From positions 1,116,001 to 1,180,000 of the forward strand of contig NZ_CP121261.1 of the NCBI RefSeq assembly GCF_029637605.1: a stretch of 64,000 nucleotides of DNA, in the 5' to 3' direction. The translations under genes and the position numbers were made by a program. The first letter of the stretch is position 1. Every line of letters begins with the position of its first letter. Below, piece by piece: positions 52,545 to 61,691 of the stretch. The notes beneath the pieces are model-generated. The model was not told where the DNA came from and made no database searches. It saw only the letters and a list, made by a program, of their open reading frames with translations. The DNA comes from Achromobacter spanius. GTDB taxonomy: Bacteria > Pseudomonadota > Gammaproteobacteria > Burkholderiales > Burkholderiaceae_B.

Positions 52545-53555
52545 TCAATCCGCCTTGATGCGCGCAGCGCTGATCAAGGTCTTGTATTTGTTGAATTCGC
52601 GCGACGCGTATTGGCCGAACTCATCGGGGGATGAACCCACGGACTGAAATGAAATGGACGCCAGCTTTTCCGCCACGATCGGGTCGCGCAGCGCCAGGCG
52701 CACTTCTTTCTGCACCCGGTTGACGACGCTTTGCGGGGTGCCTGCCGGCGCCCACAAGCCGTACCAACTGGGCATGTCGAAACCAGGGAAACCGCTTTCG
52801 GCCATGGTGGGCAGGTCAGGCAAGGACGCCAGGCGCCGTTCGCTTGTGACGGCCAGTGCGCGCAGCCGACCGCTTTGTACATGCGGGTAGGCGGAAGCCA
52901 TTGGTTCGATCATGGCCGACACGTGTCCGCCCATAAGGTCGACCAGCGCTGGTCCGCCACCCTTGTACGGGATGATCGGCATGTCGACCTTGGCTTCGAC
53001 GTTCACAAGCTCGCAGGCCAGATGGCCTGCCGCGCCGAACGCCGCGATGGCCCACTGCACTTCGCGCGGACGCTTGCGTGCATCGGAGATCAGGTCAGCC
53101 ACCGTCCGATACGGGCTATCGGCTCTGACCACCAGCAGTTGCGGCAGCGCGCCGATTTCGGTGATTGGCATGAAATCGTTCAAGGCGTCGTAGGTGGCCG
53201 TCGTCAACAAGGACGGGTTGGCCATCTGCAAGGAGGCATTGAGCAGCAAGGTGTAGCCGTCCGGCTTGGATTGTTTGACGTGCTGTGCGCCGATAACGCT
53301 GCTGGCGCCCGGCCGGTTCTCGATGACAACCGGCTGGCCGAACTGCTTTTCCAATTGGGGCGCGAGCGTGCGCGCCACCGTGTCCACCGAGCCACCCGGG
53401 GGGAACGGCACCACCAGCCGGATAGGGCCACCCGGATACGTCGGGCCGGTGTTGGCCCAGGATGGCGCCACGATGGCCAGCGCCATTGCGCCCGCCGCCG
53501 ACATCAGGGAGCGGCGTGTCAATCTTGTGCGAAGAATCTGTCGTTCGATTTTCAT
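52545..53555 (-). CDS. Bug/TctC-family receptor with Tat-like signal
   Basis: The 336-residue receptor starts at 53555, after AAGGAAGAG. Its signal contains a twin-arginine pattern (RLTRRSLMSAAGAMALAI) where most Bug proteins have a plain Sec signal. Mature motifs are [38 protein letters not shown] and YKGGGPALVDLMGGHVSAM. It lies between an aldehyde dehydrogenase gene and a hydroxyacid dehydrogenase gene in one operon, so the ligand may be the acid substrate or precursor of these enzymes. Confidence 0.87.
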   Translation of the reverse strand: MKIERQILRTRLTRRSLMSAAGAMALAIVAPSWANTGPTYPGGPIRLVVPFPPGGSVDTVARTLAPQLEKQFGQPVVIENRPGASSVIGAQHVKQSKPDGYTLLLNASLQMANPSLLTTATYDALNDFMPITEIGALPQLLVVRADSPYRTVADLISDARKRPREVQWAIAAFGAAGHLACELVNVEAKVDMPIIPYKGGGPALVDLMGGHVSAMIEPMASAYPHVQSGRLRALAVTSERRLASLPDLPTMAESGFPGFDMPSWYGLWAPAGTPQSVVNRVQKEVRLALRDPIVAEKLASISFQSVGSSPDEFGQYASREFNKYKTLISAARIKAD

Positions 53556-53583
53556 TGTCTCTTCCTTGGGGGAGGCGGTGCGG

Positions 53584-55062
53584 CTAAGTCCGTATGGCGA
53601 ACGGATCGCGCACATCGTTGGAATAGTCGATCATCACGTTGCGGGTCGTCAGGTATTCCCGAAGGCCCGCCTCGCCGCGCTCGCGGCCAATGCCAGATTC
53701 CTTGAAGCCGCCGAATGGCGCCTGAGCGCCAAGCGCGCGATAGGTATTGACCCAGACGGTGCCGCTTTGCATGGCGCGCGAAACGCGCAGTGCCCGATTC
53801 AGGTCGCGCGTCCACAACCCCGCTGCGAGGCCATAGCGGCTGTCGTTGGCCATGCGGATGGCGTCGGCTTCCGTGTCGAAGGCAATGATGGCCAGCACCG
53901 GGCCGAAAATTTCTTCCTGTGCCAGATGGCTGGCGTTGTCCACATCGGCAAAGATGGTGGGCTCGATGAAGTAGCCCGATTCCAGGCCCGGCCCGTGTGC
54001 CCGCGCCCCGCCACACACCAGCCGCGCGCCTGCGCCACGGGCAGTCTCGATGGCGTCCAGAATGCGACGGAATTGCGGTTCGTTGGCGACCGTGCCCATC
54101 TCCGTCGTCGGGTCGGCGGGGTTACCCAGTCGGATGCGCCCCGCGCGTTCGGTCAACCGCGTGACCACCTCGTCGTACACGCCGCGTTGCACCAGCAAAC
54201 GAGAGCCGGCCACGCAGGTCTGCCCCGTGGCGCCAAAGATGCCGGCCAGCGCGCCAACCACGGCGCGGTCCAGGTCTGCATCGTCGAAGATGATGTTGGG
54301 CGATTTACCGCCCAGTTCCAACTTGACGGGAACCAGCCGACGCCCCGCCATGGCTGCGATGTCGCGGCCTACCGACGGGCTGCCGGTGAAACTGACCAGC
54401 GACACGCCGGGGTCTTCCACCAATGCGCGGCCGGTACGCGCGCCGCCCGTCACCACATTGAATACGCCCGGCGGAAAGCCCGCTTCTTCCACTAGCGCGG
54501 CAAACTCCAGTGTGGAGGCCGATGCGTGCTCTGAGGGTTTGACTACCACGCAGTTGCCCGCCGCAAGTGCTGGCGCCAGCTTGTTGGCCAAGAGCGCCAG
54601 CGGCGAATTCCAGGCAGTGATCAGGGCCACCACGCCGTAGGGCTCCATCGACACATAGTCCAGCGTGTTGGGCTGGTCCAGGGGCACATGCTGACCAAAA
54701 AGCTTGTCGGCATAGCCGGCAAAATAGCGCAGTTGCCGCCCGACCCACAGCATCTGCGGTCGGGTTTCACGCACGATCTTGCCGTTGTCGCGGCTTTCGA
54801 TGGCGGACATGCGGTCGGCCGACGTTTCGATCAGCGTCGCCAACTGATGCATCAGCGCGGCGCGCTTGACGCCGGGAGTGTCACGCCAGACCGTCTGAAA
54901 ACAGCGACTGGCGGCCTGCACCGCCAATGCCACGTCGTCCGGCCCGGCATCGGGAATTTCGGCCCAGACTTCGCCGGTATAGGGGTTGGTGCTTTGCAGC
55001 ACCCGACCCTCTGATGCCGGCATGCGACGGCCGCCCACAAACAACTGGTATCGCTGTATCAC
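53584..55062 (-). CDS. NAD(P)-dependent aldehyde dehydrogenase
   Basis: The 492-residue enzyme has the catalytic Cys in GATGQTCVAGSRL, the Glu in KLELGGKSPNI and the NAD-binding FTGSPSVGRDIAAMAG. Its length is typical of the ALDH superfamily. It is the first gene of an operon with a Bug receptor and a beta-hydroxyacid dehydrogenase; together they could oxidise a hydroxy-aldehyde or semialdehyde. The substrate is unknown. A 118-base region upstream separates it from the P-type ATPase gene. Confidence 0.9.
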   Translation of the reverse strand: MIQRYQLFVGGRRMPASEGRVLQSTNPYTGEVWAEIPDAGPDDVALAVQAASRCFQTVWRDTPGVKRAALMHQLATLIETSADRMSAIESRDNGKIVRETRPQMLWVGRQLRYFAGYADKLFGQHVPLDQPNTLDYVSMEPYGVVALITAWNSPLALLANKLAPALAAGNCVVVKPSEHASASTLEFAALVEEAGFPPGVFNVVTGGARTGRALVEDPGVSLVSFTGSPSVGRDIAAMAGRRLVPVKLELGGKSPNIIFDDADLDRAVVGALAGIFGATGQTCVAGSRLLVQRGVYDEVVTRLTERAGRIRLGNPADPTTEMGTVANEPQFRRILDAIETARGAGARLVCGGARAHGPGLESGYFIEPTIFADVDNASHLAQEEIFGPVLAIIAFDTEADAIRMANDSRYGLAAGLWTRDLNRALRVSRAMQSGTVWVNTYRALGAQAPFGGFKESGIGRERGEAGLREYLTTRNVMIDYSNDVRDPFAIRT

Positions 55063-55180
55063 GCTTGTCTCCTGAATGTATTACGTCGGCGTTTTGCGCC
55101 GCGTCCCCGGCTAGGGGGGCAAAAGGAGTATGTAAGGCGTGCGTCCCAGCGTCTAATACTGTTTTCAGACTTCTGTTATT

Positions 55181-57910
55181 TCAAAGTGGCGATTGTCGTG
55201 ACATCTGCCATTTGATCCCCAACCGAATCTGCTTCTCGATCTCCAACAAAGCAAACAGCACCACGCCCACCCCCACGATCAGCATCCCATCCCACACCGG
55301 CACCGACGCCGTCCCAAACACCGCCTGCATCGGCGGCAAATACGTCACCGCGAACTGCGCCGCCGTCACGGCGACAACCATCGCCCAAACCACCTTCGTA
55401 CCCGCCACGGCCTTCCACGTCAGCGACGTCCCGTAGATGTTCCGGACGAAGAACAGATGGAATATCTCCATGACCACCAATGTGTTGAACGCCATGGTGT
55501 GCGCCAGCGCCATTGAGTAGCCACGCGCGGTGGCGTAGTGAAAGACGCCGAACACGGCGATCAGGAACAAGCCGCTTACCAACAGGATGTGCCAGGCCAG
55601 TTCGCCGCCGATCAGCGGTGTGCTGGGCGCACGCGGCGGTCGGCGCATGGTGTTGTCTTCCGTGGGTTCAAAGGCCAGGGCCAGGCCCAGCGTGACGCCG
55701 GTCACCAGGTTGATCCAAAGAATCTGGATCGGTGTCACGGGCAGGCTTGTGCCGGCCAGCAATGCCACGATGACCGTCAGGGCTTCGCCCGTGTTGGTGG
55801 GCAGCGTCCAGCTCACCACCTTTTTGATGTTGTCGTAGACGGTTCGGCCCTCGCGCACGGCGGCGACGATGGACGCGAAGTTCTCGTCCACCAGCACCAC
55901 CTCGGCCGCCTCTTTGGCGGCTTCACTTCCCTTCTCTCCCATGGCGATGCCCACGTCGGCGCGCCGTAGCGCCGGGGCGTCGTTGACGCCGTCGCCGGTC
56001 ATCGCGACGATCATGCCTTGGGATTGCAGGGCCATCACCAGGCGCAACTTATGTTCGGGGCTGGTGCGGGCGAAGATGTCGCAATCCTGGGCGGCCTGCC
56101 GCAATGCGGCGTCGCTCAGGTCGTCGAGGTCGGCGCCGGTCAACACGGTGCGGGTGTCTTGCAGACCGATCTGCGCGCCGATGGCGGCGGCGGTCTTGGC
56201 GTGGTCGCCGGTAATCATCTTGACGCGAATGCCGGCTTCGCGGCAGGCGCGCACCGCCTCAATGGCCTCGGCTCTGGGCGGGTCGATCATTCCCACCACG
56301 CCCAACAGCGTCAAGGTTCCGTCAACATCGCTGTTCTCAAGCACGGTATGCGTAGGCTTTACGGACCGTACCGCAATACCCAGCAGGCGCTGCCCGCTGG
56401 CGGCGATGCGGTCGGATTGCGCGTGCCAATACGCGGTGTTCAGCGGCTCCACGCCACCATCGGCCGCGCGCTGGTTGGCGCACATGGCCAGTATGCGTTC
56501 CGGCGCGCCCTTCACATAGATGAATGCTTGACGCTCATGGTCGTGGCACAGCGTTGCCATGAACCGCGTCTGCGAATCGAAGGCGATGGCGTCGGTGCGC
56601 GTCCAGCCCGCCCGAAGCTTCTGGACGTCCGCCCCGGCTTTCTCCGCGAACGCCAGCAGCGCGCCTTCCATCGGATCGCCCTCCACCGCCCAGCCGCCGT
56701 CGTGTTGGCGCAGCGCCGCGTCGTTGCACAACGTGCTGGCGCGCGCCAGTTCCTGCAGCACGCCGTGGTCTTCCGCATCCACGACCGAACCATCAAGCAG
56801 AATGCGCCCTTTGGGTTCGTAGCCCACCCCGTCCAGCGCCAGGACGTGATGCGGAGTCAAGGTCGTGGCCACGACCATTTCATTGCGGGTCAAGGTGCCG
56901 GTCTTGTCCGTGCAGATAACGGACACGGCGCCTATCGTCTCGATGGCGGGCAGACGCCGCACGATGGTGTTTCGCCTGGCCATTGCCTGCACGCCGATGG
57001 CCAGGGTGATGGTCAGCACCGCCGGCAGCCCCTCTGGAATCGCTGCGACCGACAGGCCGACCACTGCCATGAACAAGGCGTCGAAGTCGTAGCCGCGAAC
57101 GAAATAGCCATGGACAAGCAACAGCCCGGCAACGGCCAGTATCAAGGCGGTGAGCCACCTGCCGAATGCATCCATCTGCTTGACCAAGGGCGTGGTAAGC
57201 GTTTGAACCGTCGACAGCAACGTGCTGATCCGCCCAATTTCCGTGTGCAGCCCGGTTGCCACCACGACCCCTCTGCCCTGCCCGGCCGCTACCAGCGTTC
57301 CGCAATAGGCCATGGGTGTTCTGTCGCCCAGCTCGGCACCTCTGGCGACAGGGTCTGTGTGCTTTTCCACGGGCACGGATTCCCCGGTCAGCACGGCTTC
57401 CTGCACGCGCATGGAATGGGCCGACAGCAGGCGCATGTCCGCCGGCACCCGGTCGCCCGCCTCCAGCAGCACGATATCGCCGGGCACCAGGGCTTCGCCC
57501 GCGATGCTGCGGCGCGCGCCGTCGCGCAGCACATTCGCGCGCGGCGCCAGCATTTGGCGGATGGCCGTCATTGCCTTCTCTGCCTTGCCTTCCTGAAGAA
57601 AGCCGATGACGGCGTTGGCCACCACAACCGCCAGGATGACGCCGGTATCGATGCCATGTCCCAGGAACGCGGTGATGGCGGCCGAGCCCAGCAGCACGTA
57701 GATGAGAACGTTGTGGAACTGCGCAAGAAAGCGGCTGACCAGGCCGCGCTGGCGCGCGATCGGCAGCCGGTTGGGGCCAAAGGTGGCCAGCCTGGCTTCG
57801 GCGTCGGCCTGGTCCAGGCCCATGGGCGTGGCCTTCAATTCGGCCAGCACCTGGTCGCCTGCTTGTGCGTGCCAGGGGGAACCGTTCTGGGCTTGCGCGG
57901 AGTCTTGCAT
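55181..57910 (-). CDS. P-type cation-transporting ATPase (PacL/MgtA-like, P2)
   Basis: The 909-residue protein has an N-terminal cation-ATPase domain, the TGES dephosphorylation loop (AVLTGESVPVEKH) and the helix-4 motif AAIPEGLPAVLTI. The phosphorylation site is ICTDKTGTLTRNE and the hinge GDGVNDAPALRRADVGIAMG. The PEGL motif fits Ca2+ or other divalent/monovalent cation pumps of P2A type rather than heavy-metal P1B. The start at 57910 is chosen because the open frame beyond it overlaps the opposite-strand stress genes. An Fnr box lies 61 bases upstream in the divergent promoter. Confidence 0.9.
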   Translation of the reverse strand: MQDSAQAQNGSPWHAQAGDQVLAELKATPMGLDQADAEARLATFGPNRLPIARQRGLVSRFLAQFHNVLIYVLLGSAAITAFLGHGIDTGVILAVVVANAVIGFLQEGKAEKAMTAIRQMLAPRANVLRDGARRSIAGEALVPGDIVLLEAGDRVPADMRLLSAHSMRVQEAVLTGESVPVEKHTDPVARGAELGDRTPMAYCGTLVAAGQGRGVVVATGLHTEIGRISTLLSTVQTLTTPLVKQMDAFGRWLTALILAVAGLLLVHGYFVRGYDFDALFMAVVGLSVAAIPEGLPAVLTITLAIGVQAMARRNTIVRRLPAIETIGAVSVICTDKTGTLTRNEMVVATTLTPHHVLALDGVGYEPKGRILLDGSVVDAEDHGVLQELARASTLCNDAALRQHDGGWAVEGDPMEGALLAFAEKAGADVQKLRAGWTRTDAIAFDSQTRFMATLCHDHERQAFIYVKGAPERILAMCANQRAADGGVEPLNTAYWHAQSDRIAASGQRLLGIAVRSVKPTHTVLENSDVDGTLTLLGVVGMIDPPRAEAIEAVRACREAGIRVKMITGDHAKTAAAIGAQIGLQDTRTVLTGADLDDLSDAALRQAAQDCDIFARTSPEHKLRLVMALQSQGMIVAMTGDGVNDAPALRRADVGIAMGEKGSEAAKEAAEVVLVDENFASIVAAVREGRTVYDNIKKVVSWTLPTNTGEALTVIVALLAGTSLPVTPIQILWINLVTGVTLGLALAFEPTEDNTMRRPPRAPSTPLIGGELAWHILLVSGLFLIAVFGVFHYATARGYSMALAHTMAFNTLVVMEIFHLFFVRNIYGTSLTWKAVAGTKVVWAMVVAVTAAQFAVTYLPPMQAVFGTASVPVWDGMLIVGVGVVLFALLEIEKQIRLGIKWQMSRQSPL

Positions 57911-57970
57911 GGCTGAGTTTCCAGGGGCCAGGGATGGCCCACAAGCATCGCACGGCCCGCTTGAAGAAGG

Positions 57971-57984
57971 TTGACGTGGATCAA
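57971..57984. promoter_or_regulatory. Fnr/Anr box between P-type ATPase and usp genes
   Basis: TTGAC-GTGG-ATCAA matches the Fnr consensus TTGAT-N4-ATCAA in nine of ten positions. It lies 61 bases upstream of the ATPase start and 83 bases upstream of the usp start, so it can serve both. Confidence 0.75.
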
Positions 57985-58066
57985 TACATTGCCTGAGCGC
58001 TGCGTCATGCTGATAGCAGGCGCTCAGTCTCACTACGCCAAGACCCCATTCACGCTTGGAGACACC

Positions 58067-58492
58067 ATGAAGAATGTACTCATCCCCGTCGACGGCTCGG
58101 AGAATTCCCTGCGAGCCGTCCGCTACATGATCGACCGCGTGCGCGAGTATGGTCCTTGCACCATCCACTTGCTGAACGTGCAACTTCCGATTGTGTCCGG
58201 CACGGTACTGACCTTCATTTCGGCGGACGCCATCCAGGAATACTACGAAGACGAATCCAAAACCGCCCTGGCGAAAGCGAAAGACATCCTGGATGCCGCC
58301 GGCGTCATGTACCAGGCCGAACTGCGGGTGGGCAATGTGGCCGACACCATCAAGGCCTACGCTACTGAACAGCACTGCGACCATATCGTGATGGGCTCGC
58401 GCGGGCTGGGCGCGGCGGGCAGCCTGCTGCTGGGATCGGTGGCGATGAAGGTGCTGCACACCATCCATATTCCGGTGGTGCTTATCAACTAG
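58067..58492 (+). CDS. Universal stress protein, UspA family
   Basis: A 141-residue single-domain Usp starting at 58067 with GGAG upstream (MKNVLIPVDGSENSLRAVRY). The nucleotide loop reads MGSRGLGAAGSLLLGSVAMKVL, close to the G-x2-G-x9-G-S/T ATP-binding motif. It is encoded divergently from the P-type ATPase behind an Fnr box, and 42 bases before a second Usp gene. Such Usp proteins are commonly induced in energy stress or low oxygen. Confidence 0.88.
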   Translation: MKNVLIPVDGSENSLRAVRYMIDRVREYGPCTIHLLNVQLPIVSGTVLTFISADAIQEYYEDESKTALAKAKDILDAAGVMYQAELRVGNVADTIKAYATEQHCDHIVMGSRGLGAAGSLLLGSVAMKVLHTIHIPVVLIN

Positions 58493-58534
58493 CGTGCGGA
58501 CATCGCCCGCGCCCTGCTTAGCCGGAGACTCAAC

Positions 58535-58987
58535 ATGTACAAACGTATCCTGGTACCCATCGATGGCAGCGCCACCGCCGAGGCGGGCTTGAAGGAAGCC
58601 ATACGCATGGCGCAACTGATGCAAGCAAGCCTGCGCATGATTCATGTTGTGGATGAGCTATCGTTCGCGCTGACCGTGGATGCCTACCGCTATCACGCGG
58701 GCGAACTCCTGGACCTGACGCGAAAGAACGGCGCCAAGCTGCTTGAGACCGCCGTGGCCACCGCGCGCGCGGCTGGCGTTGAGGCCGACAGCGTGCTGTA
58801 CGAGAACCTGGACCGCACCGTCCACCAGCGCGTCATGGACGAAGCCGACGATTGGAAGGCGGACTTGATCGTCCTGGGCACCCACGGGCGTCGCGGGGTG
58901 CGCCGGGCGGTGCTGGGCAGCAGCGCCGAGACCATCATGCGCGGCGCGGCCGTGCCGGTGTTGCTGGTGCGGGCGCCGGAAGCTTAG
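58535..58987 (+). CDS. Universal stress protein, UspA family
   Basis: The 150-residue Usp begins MYKRILVPIDGSATAEAGLKEA and ends with the ATP-binding loop GTHGRRGVRRAVLGSSAETIM, the complete G-x2-G-x9-G-S form. It is the second gene of a likely two-gene operon behind the Fnr box at 57971. It differs clearly from the first Usp, so they are not recent duplicates. It is convergent with the beta-CASP RNase gene. Confidence 0.9.
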   Translation: MYKRILVPIDGSATAEAGLKEAIRMAQLMQASLRMIHVVDELSFALTVDAYRYHAGELLDLTRKNGAKLLETAVATARAAGVEADSVLYENLDRTVHQRVMDEADDWKADLIVLGTHGRRGVRRAVLGSSAETIMRGAAVPVLLVRAPEA

Positions 58988-59020
58988 CCAGGGTGGGCCG
59001 CGGACCGTTGCGGACGGCGC

Positions 59021-60394
59021 CTATTTCAGCTCCACGTCCTCGCCCTGCTCCACCGCATGGCAGCGCCAGCCCAGCTCATCCTTGATGCGCAGCCGCAGCG
59101 CGTCCGCCGCCGCGGGCTCGCCATGCACAATGTAGGTGTCTTTCGGTGGCCGGGTAAATCCGCCCAGCCACCGTAGGATCTCATCGGCGTCGGCATGGGC
59201 GGACAGCATCGACAAATTGTCCAGCTCTGCCCTGACGGGTACGTATTCTCCATGGATCTTGACGCTGCGCGCGCCGTCCAGCATGGCCGCGCCGCGCGTT
59301 CCCGCCGCCTGGAAACCCGCGAGCAGGATGGTGTTGCGAGGATCGTTCACGTAGTGCTTCAGATGATGGATGACGCGCCCTCCCGTTGCCATGCCGCTGG
59401 CCGAGACGATGATTTTCGGCATCGGTGAGCGGTCCAGCGCCTTGGACGCTTCGACGTCGCTGACGCAGGTGGCCACGCGGTAGGCGGCTTCGGCCTCGCC
59501 TTGCGGGAGGCACTGGTCGTCGTCGTGCTGAAGATAGGTTTCCACGGCTGCGCTGGCCATCGGGCTATCCAGATAGATGGGCAGGCTTGCGGGGATGCGG
59601 CCGCTGGCCTTCAGCCTGTGCAGGTGCAGCAATAGCAACTGCGCACGTCCCACGGCAAATGAGGGAATGATGACGGTGCCGCCGCGCGCGATCGTGCGGC
59701 CGATGATGTCCGCCAAGGTGTCGAGCACGTCTTGCGTGTCGTGCAGCCGGTTGCCGTAGGTGGATTCAATGATCAGATAGTCCGCGTCGCCCACCGCCTG
59801 AGGGGGCGGCATCAGCGGGTCGTTGTAGCGGCCCAGGTCACCCGAAAACACCAGCTTGCCGCCGTCATAGGCAATTTGCACCACCGCCGCGCCCAGGATG
59901 TGCCCCGCGCGCGTCAAGGTAAAGCGCAGCCCCGCCGGCAAGTCATGAGGAGTATCGAACTCAACCGGGCACAAGGCGGCAATGGCCCGCTGCGCGTCGG
60001 CGACGGTGTACAGCGGCAGCGCGGGCTTGTGCTGCGAGATGCCGTGGCGGTTGAGGTAGTCGGCGTCTGCCTCTTGCAGATGCGCGCTGTCCAGCAGCAG
60101 GATGCGGCATAGATCGCGCGTGGCCTCAGAACAATAGATCGGCCCGCGAAACCCTTCACGTACCAGCCTGGGCAAGTAACCGGAATGGTCCAGGTGCGCG
60201 TGCGACAGCACGACGGCGTCGATGTCTGTGGGCGGCACGGGAAACGGCGCCCAGTTGCGCAGCCGCAAGGGCTTGACGCCCTGAAAAAGCCCGCAGTCGA
60301 GCAGGACGCGCCGCCCCTGCACATCAAGTAGATGGCGCGAGCCGGTGACGGTTCCGGCTGCGCCCAGAAAGCGCAATCTTGGGTTGGACTGCAT
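59021..60394 (-). CDS. Beta-CASP metallo-beta-lactamase RNase (CPSF-like)
   Basis: The 457-residue protein starts at 60394 after a perfect AGGAGG. Motifs are FLGAAGTVTGSRHLLD, the metal site SHAHLDH (65-70), IIESTYGNRLH and the beta-CASP features SASGMATGGRVIHHLKHY and LSAHADADEILRWL. The C-terminal RMMBL-like part ends VHGEPAAADALRLRI. It is predicted to be an RNA endo/exonuclease of the archaeal/eukaryotic CPSF type that is common near Usp and CBS genes in betaproteobacteria. An Fnr box is 76 bases upstream. Confidence 0.88.
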   Translation of the reverse strand: MQSNPRLRFLGAAGTVTGSRHLLDVQGRRVLLDCGLFQGVKPLRLRNWAPFPVPPTDIDAVVLSHAHLDHSGYLPRLVREGFRGPIYCSEATRDLCRILLLDSAHLQEADADYLNRHGISQHKPALPLYTVADAQRAIAALCPVEFDTPHDLPAGLRFTLTRAGHILGAAVVQIAYDGGKLVFSGDLGRYNDPLMPPPQAVGDADYLIIESTYGNRLHDTQDVLDTLADIIGRTIARGGTVIIPSFAVGRAQLLLLHLHRLKASGRIPASLPIYLDSPMASAAVETYLQHDDDQCLPQGEAEAAYRVATCVSDVEASKALDRSPMPKIIVSASGMATGGRVIHHLKHYVNDPRNTILLAGFQAAGTRGAAMLDGARSVKIHGEYVPVRAELDNLSMLSAHADADEILRWLGGFTRPPKDTYIVHGEPAAADALRLRIKDELGWRCHAVEQGEDVELK

Positions 60395-60469
60395 CAGGCC
60401 TCCTGATCGGCATGGGTAATCAGGTTCGCACGGCGCACTGCCGCCCGGGCCGGGAACATGCGTGCTTGC

Positions 60470-60483
60470 TTGACCAAAATCAA
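60470..60483. promoter_or_regulatory. Fnr/Anr box between beta-CASP RNase and CBS genes
   Basis: TTGAC-CAAA-ATCAA matches the Fnr consensus in nine of ten positions. It is the second such site in 2.5 kb, again in a divergent promoter region, 81 bases before the CBS protein start. Confidence 0.75.
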
Positions 60484-60563
60484 TATCAACCGCGCGCGAC
60501 GGAACAAGATGGAGGCGACGATACAGTGGACAGGCTTGGACGCTGGCGTTCAGGAGAAACATC

Positions 60564-61019
60564 ATGCTGGCACGCGACCTGATGACCCAAGATCCTTTTT
60601 GTGTGAGTGCGAGTACGCCGGTGTCGACCATTATTCGAGCGATGCTGGACAAGAACATCAGCGCCGTCATGATTACCGGCGACGACGGCGAACTGATCGG
60701 CTTGGTCAGCGAGGGGGACCTGGTGCGTCGCCAAGACAGCGTGCACCAGAAGAAGAAGGACCATTGGCTGTCGTTGCTGGCGCAAGGCGAGGCATTGAAC
60801 CTGGAATTCCTGCACAGTTTGCAGTTGGGGGAACGCACCGCCGCCGCGGTGATGAGCCGCCCGGTCATTACCCAGGACGACACCGCCGACCTGGCCCAGA
60901 TTGCCGACGTGATGCTTAAACATGGCATCAAGCGGGTTCCCATCACCCGCGACGGCAAGCTGGTGGGCGTGGTCAGCCGCCGCGACATCCTTCGCGCCGT
61001 GCTGGCGCAGGAAACATGA
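60564..61019 (+). CDS. Tandem CBS-domain protein
   Basis: A 151-residue protein made of two CBS domains (DLMTQDPFCVSASTPVSTI... and MSRPVITQDDTADLAQIADV...), ending GKLVGVVSRRDILRAV. These Bateman modules bind adenine nucleotides and sense energy charge. It is encoded behind an Fnr box and overlaps a flavodoxin-like gene, which fits a low-oxygen energy-stress role. Confidence 0.88.
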   Translation: MLARDLMTQDPFCVSASTPVSTIIRAMLDKNISAVMITGDDGELIGLVSEGDLVRRQDSVHQKKKDHWLSLLAQGEALNLEFLHSLQLGERTAAAVMSRPVITQDDTADLAQIADVMLKHGIKRVPITRDGKLVGVVSRRDILRAVLAQET

Positions 61020-61045
61020 GCGTGCCGCTCGAACAAGGAGCCATG

Positions 61046-61567
61046 ATGTCGCGCACAGGCATTGTTTTCTATTCGCGTTCCGGAACGGGGCGAACCGTGG
61101 CCGAACGCCTGGCCACGGTGTCGGGTTGGCCGGCCTGGGAAGTGCGGGACGCCGAAGCCCGGTCCGGACTGTCCGGCGACCTGCGCTGTGTCGTCGACAG
61201 CCTGTTCAAGCGGAGCCCGGCGTACCGGTATGACGGCCCCGAGCTGGATGTGCTTGACCACGTGGTGCTGGTGACGCCGGTGTGGCTGCGTTCCCTTGCC
61301 GCGCCTATGCGTGCGTTCTTGAGGGCCGAAGGGTCCTTGTTGCCCGCTTACTCCGTGATCTGCGTCATGTCGGGGGTGGGCGGGTTTCGTGCTGTCGACG
61401 ATATCGCCACCTTGGCGGACAAGAAGCCGCTATCGATCCTGCTGTTGAAACAGGCGGACGTGCTGGCGGAAGAATGCGATGCGTCCCTTTTCCGCTTCAA
61501 GGAGCAGGTGGCCGCGGCGACCCCGGCAGGCCGCGACGATGGCCAGGTGATACCTGCCGTGGATTAA
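61046..61567 (+). CDS. Flavodoxin-like / NAD(P)H:quinone reductase-like protein
   Basis: With the ATG at 61046, the product is 173 residues and begins SRTGIVFYSRSGTGRTVAERLA, whose SRSGTGRT is the FMN phosphate loop. VVLVTPVWLRSLAAPMRAFL and CVMSGVGGFRAVDDI match flavodoxin-fold reductases. AAGGAG lies five bases upstream of this ATG. An alternative ATG at 61016 overlaps the CBS stop and cannot be excluded. It may act in electron transfer or quinone reduction. Confidence 0.75.
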   Translation: MSRTGIVFYSRSGTGRTVAERLATVSGWPAWEVRDAEARSGLSGDLRCVVDSLFKRSPAYRYDGPELDVLDHVVLVTPVWLRSLAAPMRAFLRAEGSLLPAYSVICVMSGVGGFRAVDDIATLADKKPLSILLLKQADVLAEECDASLFRFKEQVAAATPAGRDDGQVIPAVD

Positions 61568-61568
61568 G

Positions 61569-61609
61569 CGCCCCAGCCAATCGCCCTAACCCTCCCGGGG
61601 CGGTCTTTT
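61569..61609 (+). terminator. Possible weak terminator after flavodoxin-like gene
   Basis: CGCCCC pairs with GGGGCG across a 22-base loop and is followed by GTCTTTTG. The stem is short and the loop long, so support is weak. Confidence 0.3.
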
Positions 61610-61691
61610 GCGATCTGGATTCGCCTGGCAATGTGTGCTGCAATGACTCGTCGCTGGTTGTCGCAGCCCCGATTCAGGGCCACGCTACACA

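Noticed and set aside
57911..58645. Upstream extension of the P-type ATPase frame
   Set aside because: It overlaps the opposite-strand Usp gene with conserved sequence and adds nothing that resembles an ATPase; the ATG at 57910 starts the known N-terminal domain.
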